Of a stretch of DNA of 64,000 nt, positions 56,768 to 64,000 are shown piece after piece. The position numbers were made by a program, and so were the translations under genes. Source of the stretch: Hortaea werneckii. Taxonomy: Eukaryota; Ascomycota; Dothideomycetes; Mycosphaerellales; Teratosphaeriaceae. Under the pieces are notes generated by a model. That model had not been told where the DNA came from and ran no database searches. It saw nothing but the letters and a program-made list of their open reading frames with translations. The stretch is from contig JBAOKB010000048.1 of the NCBI GenBank assembly GCA_037044905.1, forward strand, positions 930,001 through 994,000, in the 5' to 3' direction. How positions within the stretch are numbered: position 1 is the first letter of the stretch; every line of letters begins with the position of its first letter.

Positions 56768-57258
56768 AGGTATGGTGACGAGCATATCAAGCAGGAATTG
56801 AAGCCATCATCTCCCGTCCACGGTTCCACGGCGACGTGCCTCCCACTCATGCGGAGCTCTGTTGTGTTGCGACAAACCTTCTACCGCCCCCTCGGGCTGG
56901 CGGACTGGGCACTTGAGCTGCTGGTGGCGTCCAGCAAGCCTCATTGATCTACCATTGCTCGGCCGGCTGGTCCCATAGGCGCTGACATACATTTCTGACT
57001 GCTATTGCGCGGCAGCAGGGTGTGGCTTGTTTTTCTAAAGGAACCTACAACTTCGAAATAATTATGAAAAGAATGTGAACGAATAATGACGTCTCATCGT
57101 CAGACAGTGAACCAAAATCTTCAACTGCCACCGTGATGTTGGGCATCTCAAACCCCTTCGCATAAATAAGTCCGAGATAACCTCTCAATGGATATCTCGA
57201 ATCAAGAAACTCCCGCAATGACTTTTTTTGCCCACTTCGAACGCCATTCATGAACACC
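56768..57258. other. Intergenic between convergent genes
   Basis: 491 bp of 3' flank. No feature supported. Confidence 0.5.
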
Positions 57259-58305
57259 TCAACGGTGCAAATCCTTACTCTTCTTCCTATCCAGCCTGCG
57301 ATTAACCGCACCCAGCACGACTTTGAGAATACCATCGCCGGTGAGTTGCGCGCCGCCGGCGCCTGTAAAGGGCACCGTATCCACGATATCGCGGAGCTCG
57401 TCATCGCCTGCGATCTCGGCGAGCTCGTCGTCAAGCTGCTGCAGATGGCGCTTCGCTTCCTCGTCGCCGCCGACTTGGAAGAACTGGACGCCTAGCTGCC
57501 ACGCCGGCGCATCGAGCTTGTCGAGCTTCTTCGCCGCGGCGATCAGTGGGCTTTCCACGTCATCGCTGGGTTCCCCGTCCGTGATGCAGATGATGTTCAT
57601 CGGCTTGCATGCGTCGCCTTCACGTTCGTATTTGCGTAGGTACGGCTTGATGATCTGGTTCAGTCTTTGACCGGTCGGGGTGCCGCCTCCTGGACGCACG
57701 GTCTGGAAGATCTCGCGCACGGTTGCAGAGCTCGTCACGTTTTGGTGATAGGATGATGATGGCGTGTTGAGGAAGTAGATGTCGATCCCATCGCTGTCGT
57801 GTGCGGTGCAGATTGGCGTGATGGTCTGAAGGGCGAGTGCCGTCTCACGCCACCTCGACCCTGCCATGGAGCCCGAGTCGTCGATCAGAACGACAGTGTC
57901 GAAGCTGGTGAGGAATGCGTATGGATCATCAGCGCCTTGTGAGCTGACTGGCGTGGCTGATGCAGCTGGCAACGGCGCGGCGTTGGGTGCTGGTGAGTAG
58001 GCTGGAGGTGCTTCATCAGAACTGCGAGAGGGGCCGTTTTGAGGTGCTGAATACTATGTCAGTCTGGTTTTTGGTTCTCTATTAGCAGGAGATGATTGAC
58101 CTTGTCTCTGCGCCGAAGAAGCGCTCTGACGTTGTGCAGGCTCATGGCGGTTTTGCTTGCTAGCCACATGTGTAGGCAAGGATGTTTTCTCTGTACTTGT
58201 GTCTTTGCGGGAAAGCCTGTTTTTCAACTCTCTAAGGCCCATTTTGTTGCGTGATGCCTTTGGTGGAAAGTGTCCAAGTGGCATTTCGACTGTGGCAGAA
58301 GCCAT
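57259..58305 (-). CDS. VWA (von Willebrand factor A) domain protein
   Basis: Two exons: 58305-58101 and 58046-57259, with a 54-nt intron (donor GTCAATC, acceptor TTCAG) that closes the phase, about 330 residues. Start options are ATG 58305 or 58242 (MGLRELKNRLSRK, which resembles the usual N-terminus of fungal homologues); both are in frame. After a Pro/Ser-rich linker comes the VWA fold with a MIDAS metal site: FDTVVLIDDSGSMAGSRW (DxSxS), GGTPTGQRLNQIIKPYL and IICITDGEPSDD. It ends GGAQLTGDGILKVVLGAVNRR. MIDAS is complete, so the domain could bind a metal-dependent ligand, but no partner is known. Intact frame. Confidence 0.82.
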
Positions 58306-58861
58306 TACTTTATCAGTAGTTGCTTCCTTCGTCTGACGGGTCACGGCAGTGAGGAAGGGGCGATGCTTTGGTCACGAGCCGACCGATGAAACTCTGTTAG
58401 AGCAAACTGACTAGCCCAGTGAATGAGATCTGAATGAGGTTTGAGTTGAAACTATGGAGCAATCTGAGGGATGAGATGGGTTTTGAGCAGCTATATGGAC
58501 CTACTGTGAGGCAGCGCATGGTAGCTTTTGCTGTCAGCCAATTTCGATGGGCTGAGGTGTGAGGCTTTGCATCCCAACCTAAGACATCTATACATTTGTC
58601 ACTTCATTCTGATGTTGCTGGCGGCAAACGAACATCTAGGAGGTAATTGGCACAGCCCCATCGCCCGTTCAGTAGCATGAGAAGGGCGCAGCGCTTGGGA
58701 CGGCCGCTCCCGCCCTAGGCTGTGCTCGGGATGGCTTGGTCTGACACAAGCACGTGCACACGATCCTGATCGCTTGCTCCGCCATTACACCCTACGCTCA
58801 CTGCAATGCTGTGCGCTTGACGACGGCAAACATAAGCCGTCTTGAAAATGACCAAATCGTG
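58306..58861. other. Intergenic, no gene seen
   Basis: About 0.56 kb between two minus-strand genes; nothing recognised. Confidence 0.5.
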
Positions 58862-60248
58862 TCAGGCGCAGCGCTCGATTTGAAGGCATGGGACTGAAGA
58901 ACGAACTGCAGCCTTACTCATGCGTAGCCCCCGAAATTCAGACATTCTCTCATCATCAAGCTCAAGTCCATTTTCTTTCTCCAGCCATGAACATAGATCT
59001 GATGTCCGAATGCCTATTTCCGTGTCCCTGAGCCCGAGGAATGTGATCTCCTCGCTTCCACAACAGGGGCCTTTTCGCATCGATCCACGCATACCCAGCT
59101 CGGTCTTCGGTCCAGCATTGGAAGCAGATCCCAATATGGTGCAAACAATCCTGCACTACGTCGAGCAAAGGCAGAAGTCTTGTCCTGATGCCGCAGTGTG
59201 TGTGATTCCGGTCAACTTGGTATTCCGGCACTTGCTTTAATGTGTCTATCAGGTTGTTGATGTCACCGGAGTAGGGTTCAGGTGGCTCCGATACGTCGAA
59301 GATTGCGCCTTGGAGCTGCAGCATGCCCATTTTGGTGAAGAAGCGGACCATCTCGCCCAATTGGAAGCTGTCGCACTGCGGGGAGGAGTCGTATCCAAGG
59401 CGGCATTGTCGATCTCTGGAGGCATAGAGGCGCAGAAAGTAGGATTGGAGTGATTGTATGGTCTCAAGCACGCAGTCCCGCCGAAGAGTCAACTCATCTT
59501 CCACGCGTTGTGGCAAATCCCACCATAGAGCCTCAGACAAGTCCGCTTCCCTGCCCACCCAGCCCTTTACTATCAGTCGAGCAGAGTATTTCTCAACCCA
59601 AGGTGGATAGTCGAGCATGACTGCAACCAGAAGCCTCTGCCTGACTTTCTCCTCCGATAGTGCATTGTCTACCTTCGGCGTTGTTTTCCCATCGAGTGCC
59701 CGTATTATTTTCTTGCGTCCCACGTAGCTCTTAACAACATCCAAAGCGTCGAAACGATCAGACACCACACCTAGGTTCGCAAGGTTCGCAACCGGAGGTA
59801 AAGTGTCCAAGTCCTGTCCGTGGAGGATTTGGAAGAAGTCGGCGACAAGGGTCGAGATCGACTTGACGCTTGAGATACGACCAAGGTCCTGAACGCTGAC
59901 GGAAGGGAGTTCTTCGACTGGTACTTCGGCCAAATTCTGATACCGCTCTTTCAATTGTCTGTGTTGTTCTTCGATGCGATTGGCTTCTCCGAAACGACCG
60001 GGCTGCAGTAGGCGTTCAAAATACTTCGAGTGCTGCTTCAAGGCAGGCGTACTCACGCGGAAGCGTGCGGTGTGTTTGATGCTCTTCGCCTCATGTTCAA
60101 CGCAAACGACGACATCGCCCCCTGTCGCAATCTGTACAATTTCGCCATTGCCTGGATTCTCCTTGTGTGGAGGCACTTCATCTGTGAGCAATGGAGGAGT
60201 CGGATTCGCAATGCCGTTTTGACCACCGAAAAGTGATCCTGGGGCCAT
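58862..60248 (-). CDS. BTB/POZ-domain fungal protein
   Basis: Start ATG 60248. A BTB-like N-terminal part (about residues 45-105: GDVVVCVEHE, RFRVSTPALKQHSKYFERLL) is followed by a helical body (LARIS-type VQDLGRISSVKSISTLVADFF, DALDVVKSYVGRKKI, LLVAVMLDYPPWVEKYSARL, MVRFFTKMGMLQLQG) and a conserved end HTHCGIRTRLLPLLDVVQDCL, CWTEDRAGYAWIDAKRP. The long frame stops at 58962; another frame continues to 58862 with EITFLGLRDTEIGIRTSDL and CSWLEKENGLELDDER, which looks like the true C-terminus after a single-base shift near 59070. Fungal proteins of this type are numerous and mostly uncharacterised; a cullin-adaptor role is possible but not shown. Confidence 0.75.
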
Positions 60249-63150
60249 GGCGACTGTACCTCACTGTACTGTAAATGGTAGGTTAAATCTTGCCCGCAGA
60301 GGCAAACGCTCGTGATCTCACGGGTAAGGCCAGAACATCTTGTCTGTGCACAACAGAGTAGTTTGGTGGAATGAGGTTGGGTCTTTCCTGCGAAGGCGTA
60401 AGTTGAAATGGTGATGAAATGCGCCTGATCATCGCTTGCAATGGATTGGCTTAGTAAGCCAAGAATCTCCTTTCCATCTCCCCTTGCGAGTGCTTTCGAA
60501 CTTCCGCACGTTGTAGTTCCTCGACGCTGAGTATTCAAGGCAATGCGGTTTTGATATTATTAAATAGTCAAGAAAAAGCCATCAAGTCCTCAGTCTTACA
60601 TTTAGACTCTCACAAGGCTGCTTACTTATACGGTGATGGAACTTTAGCAAGGTGCATTGACTCGAGCAACCCGAGCCAAACTTCAAGATGAGGTCTCCTT
60701 TTAAACTATGCCTAGGTACTTGTCGAGCCTTTCATCGAGAGCCTTAAACGTCTCATGTCATTTTCAGCTTTCTGGGGTCCTCGTTCAAGCAAGTCTGGAT
60801 GCACTGGTTTTGCAAAATAACCAAGACAGCCTTAGATGTGAAAGTGAATAGGTATATGCAACGTTCGAGATAACAATCGAGTCCGCGTGAATACTGACGG
60901 TCTATTGGCTACATAGTGCACGTGAATTCCATAGACTTGCGAGCTTTCGCGTAGAGTGTTTGAAGGCAGCATGCCCAGCTGACGTTCAATCGTTGCAGCA
61001 GAGCGAATTTGCGCATATTTATGTCGCACACAATTATTGCTGCAGTGTGGAACCAACTCTCCGTTGCGAGCCGCTGCAAGGAAATCTGCTTTACGATCTC
61101 CGCCTTCTGAATGCACACCATTTATCGCGGTAGACGCAGCAGAGGTCAATCTTGATAATTTTGCAGCTTGAAAAAGGCAAAAAAAAAAAAAAAAAAGAGG
61201 CCTAAGGGTCGCCCGAAAGTCGTTCAGGATTTAGGATGGAGATATTTGGGCAGAGCGACACGAAGTCGATCGTAGGAGGTATATGCAACTACTTACATCG
61301 AAGCAGATTTAAAAGTTCCACGGCATACAAAGCATTCAGATATTGCTGGCCAAGCTTCTTTGCCCAGGCAATCAAGAAGGGCAACTGTATTTGTGAACAC
61401 AGCAGATCTGCAGATCTCGCAGCATCGATCCTACATAGATTGCATGCGGTCTATCACAGAGGAGCATAGGCTCAATTAATCACAGACAGTTTCGGATAAG
61501 ACCTAAGATGTCAATGACACGACATGGTCACACGATGCGATTTGCATCCCAATAGCGCAATCATCCTTCTCCAATTGGATGCTCTACTTTGCTGAAGGAG
61601 TATTCTGCAGCCAGACTTCTTGTTTGCGGTGGGAACCGAGTCATACTGCCGTGACACAGGGCTTTGACCGCTTGTTCCCGGAGCCCAAGGCGAAAGAATT
61701 AGTCAAATCTCAGATCTTGACGTACCAATCTCACAAAGAGTATCGGGGCTACCGGTCCATGGCAGGCAAGCAGACCGCAGACGAGACTGGTCTCAACTGC
61801 CGCGTGCATCCAAAAATGCAAGTAAAACGGACAGCAGTGCCGAAAACTGATCATACCCCACATCTTCCGTGGGCTTGTTGGGTACTGATACCTTGGCATG
61901 GCCAACACCTCTAGGCCGCTACCGCATCTTCCATACCTCCTAGCGACAGATGCTGTTTGTTGGCATCTGTTCTGAAGATGGGGCCTTTATGCAAGAGCCG
62001 GATAGAAGCGTTTTGGCTTGTAGCAAGCTCACAAACTCGGCTGAGAGCTATAAGGCATCGCAGAGAGCCATGCTCGCATGTATGCTTATCGTTGGTCCCA
62101 CCAGCAAGCGTCATTGCAAGCTACTTTCGACGTAGGTCTCGATCGATTGGTGAGCCGTAGTCCAAAAGACAATAGAGTGGGAGGTCTGTGTGTGCCCTCG
62201 AGCCTGGCTCTCAGGCTCTGAAGCGAGTGATCGGTATCTTCGGCAACTCCACCAGTGTCAGCCCTGGCTCAGATCTGTGCGTTTTCAGAACCGAGCGGGA
62301 AGCGTACCGGTGGAAGGGTTTGGTGGGGTTCAATGCCGCCACCACTAGCGATTCTGGTAAAGTTTGTTTGAGAGCAGTGTCTGCAGCAGAAATCTTCAGC
62401 GTGAAGCGTGTTGTTTGTGGCGGCGTGCAGCAGAGACAGTAGTATAGCAGGGTCGGCTTTCAGACCAGCGAGTACCACAATCTGAAGTCTGTAACCGCAG
62501 TCGAGTAAGCGACCGCGCAATTGGCCGAATCGAGCAGGAGCGCAGGGAATAAGAGACGAGCCCGCGTTGTCCGCAAACCCACATTCTATTCCACCCGGCG
62601 CTACTTCACCTCTTCCCTGCCCTTTCTTGCATCCGGAAGAGATCCGGACAGCTCCTCCTGCAGGTCCAGCCTGGGTCTCCCGACCATCAGCGGACACGCC
62701 AAGTAGTTGTCACAGCTGCGCCGCGCACAAACAGACAAGCCTTCCTCTGTGTTTGACTGTCCCTGACTGCGGCCCTTATTATCGAACATCCCCATCGCTT
62801 CTCGCCTGCTAGCCGCAATTGGAAGCGCATAAAAGATTTGCGTGGCTGGTTCTAGAAGCATCCCATCCGCATAACAGCAGCTGCAGGACTTGACACAATC
62901 GTCCTGTCTGTCTAACCCTGGTCTCTCTCTTTCCCTTCCTGGAACAACGCGATTATCGATACACACAGCACCACATCCTGGAGTATTAAACCAGTAACGA
63001 TAGGCACGCGCGGACGATACGAGCCGTGGATGGCGTAGAGAAAGAATTTCACTCCCTAGTCTAGGACCTGAAGCGCTACAGTCCAGTGCAACAGCTTGAC
63101 ATCTCACTCCCCCACTGGAAAAAGCACCCTCATCTTAACAGTCTGTGGTC
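60249..63150. other. 2.9-kb gene-poor stretch before pyrG
   Basis: No open frame here has family features, and no transposon ends, tRNA or 5S gene was recognised. It holds a run of 18 A at 61179-61196. The last part, about 62940-63150, is the pyrimidine-rich upstream region of pyrG. A decayed element cannot be excluded. Confidence 0.5.
61179..61196. repeat. Poly-A run (18)
   Basis: A plain homopolymer in an intergenic region; could mark a retroposed end, but no flanking duplication was recognised. Confidence 0.8.
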
Positions 63151-64000
63151 ATGCCTTCCATGGCGCAACGTCACCCAACGATTTTCCAAACTTACGCAGA
63201 GCGCGCTGAGCAACCAGGAACTGCGCCACTGGCCGCATACCTGCTACGGCTTATCCACATCAAGCGGACGAACCTGTGCGTATCTGCTGATGTGAACACC
63301 ACGACGGAACTTCTCCGGGTGGCCGAGGAGGTCGGCGATCACATCTGCGTGCTGAAAACTCATGCGGACATCATCGACGACTTTGGAGACAAGACTATTA
63401 GAGGATTAAACGAAATTTCACGGCGTAAGAAATTCCTGGTCTTCGAAGATCGCAAATTTGGAGACATCGGTAGCACGCTGCAGCAACAGTACACTCGCGG
63501 TCCATTAGCGATTGTCAAGTGGGCACCCATCGTCAACGCTGCTCTTTTCCCGGGCCCAGCGATCATCACGGCTTTGTCTGAAGCAGCACAGAAGGCCATC
63601 GCAGCACACAACACATCCGTCTCGACCGATATCTCCGCTAGCCCCGCAATATCGCTTGTAGACAGCGCCCAGGATGACGAGTCTACAGCTGGCGACGATG
63701 ACGACGGACCTGCAGAGCAATCAGAGGTTGAAGAAGATGACGACGACGACCGCAAAAGCAGAAAGCATTCCGTAGTATCAGTCAGCACCACCATCAGCAC
63801 AAAGACCGAAGCTATTAGTCCCCAGCCCTCTCTCCGGCCCAGTTTCGCGCGCAGCTCCAGCTCCGAGGATGGAGCGGAGAATGCGGCTGCCCAGCTAGCT
63901 GAACTGGGCCCTCCGCCATTCCATCGGGCCCTGCTCCTGCTCGCCCAGATGAGCTCATCAGGCAACCTTTTCACCCCGGAGTACACGCAAGCATGCGTCG
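63151..64000 (+). CDS. pyrG: Orotidine 5'-phosphate decarboxylase (partial, runs off the window)
   Basis: ATG 63151 (GGTCATGCCTTCC), with a second in-frame ATG at 63160. The frame is open to the last base, 283 codons. It reads RHPTIFQTYAERAEQPGTAP, CVSADVNTTTELLRVAEEVG, CVLKTHADIIDDFGDKT and the active-site block FLVFEDRKFGDIGSTLQQQY, where Asp and Lys of the DxKxxD charge network are present. Then IVKWAPIVNAALFPGPAIITAL leads into a long Asp/Ser-rich insert (about residues 160-260), typical of filamentous ascomycete enzymes but absent from yeast Ura3, ending at SSGNLFTPEYTQACV. The enzyme makes UMP from OMP, the last step of de novo pyrimidine synthesis. The 3' end is outside the window. Confidence 0.96.
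   Translation, partial: MPSMAQRHPTIFQTYAERAEQPGTAPLAAYLLRLIHIKRTNLCVSADVNTTTELLRVAEEVGDHICVLKTHADIIDDFGDKTIRGLNEISRRKKFLVFEDRKFGDIGSTLQQQYTRGPLAIVKWAPIVNAALFPGPAIITALSEAAQKAIAAHNTSVSTDISASPAISLVDSAQDDESTAGDDDDGPAEQSEVEEDDDDDRKSRKHSVVSVSTTISTKTEAISPQPSLRPSFARSSSSEDGAENAAAQLAELGPPPFHRALLLLAQMSSSGNLFTPEYTQACV

Noticed and set aside
61579..61914. 111-codon plus-strand open frame
   Set aside because: No motifs, and composition is like the surrounding gene-poor DNA.
1..64000. CRISPR arrays, prokaryotic operons or a biosynthetic cluster
   Set aside because: All recognised genes are fungal housekeeping or regulatory, spliced and independently transcribed; no direct-repeat array with spacers or PKS/NRPS-type genes were seen.

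Overview
The window is nuclear DNA of a filamentous ascomycete (Pezizomycotina; Dothideomycetes is only a guess). The evidence is short GT-AG introns (about 44-95 nt) with GTATGT, GTAAGT or GTGAGT donors, ascomycete-type families (DUF4045-gelsolin protein, HET-domain protein, cellular RNA-dependent RNA polymerase, LAMMER kinase, OMP decarboxylase with a euascomycete-type insert), and mostly housekeeping genes on both strands about every 2-3 kb. No prokaryotic feature, CRISPR array, complete transposon, biosynthetic cluster or virus was seen.

Layout. 0-10 kb: 3' exon of an unknown protein, a 913-residue acidic protein divergent from TAF4, then a HET gene. 10-20 kb (minus strand): HSP104 with a perfect heat-shock element upstream, a long DUF4045-gelsolin gene, and a six-exon ARL2 GTPase. 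20-33 kb: a GNAT-like gene, a small secreted cysteine protein, a UBX-domain ERAD factor, PAN3 and a LAMMER kinase. 33-42 kb: SRP19, an HMG-box factor, NOP1 and RPL17 in a head-to-head pair, and an RHG-motif phosphatase. 42-50 kb: fatty acid 2-hydroxylase, an unknown cysteine-bearing protein, and RPS22 and TCTP head to head. 50-60 kb: an RNA-dependent RNA polymerase, a PAP2 lipid phosphatase, a UPF0303 protein, a VWA protein and a BTB protein. 60.2-63.1 kb is gene-poor, and the window ends inside pyrG.

Functional themes. RPL17, RPS22, TCTP, NOP1 and SRP19 serve ribosome production and protein targeting, and four of them sit in divergent pairs that share an upstream region. TAF4, PAN3 and the polymerase act on RNA synthesis, decay and silencing. 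HSP104 and the UBX protein handle protein quality control.

A strong caveat applies to the whole annotation. More than twenty single-base frame breaks interrupt otherwise well-conserved coding sequences, including HSP104, SRP19, TCTP and the RdRP, many of them at short homopolymers. Other genes (TAF4, PAN3, NOP1, ARL2, RPL17, RPS22, HMG-box) are intact. The simplest reading is base-level assembly error rather than mass pseudogenisation, so spans given below for broken genes are for the whole locus.
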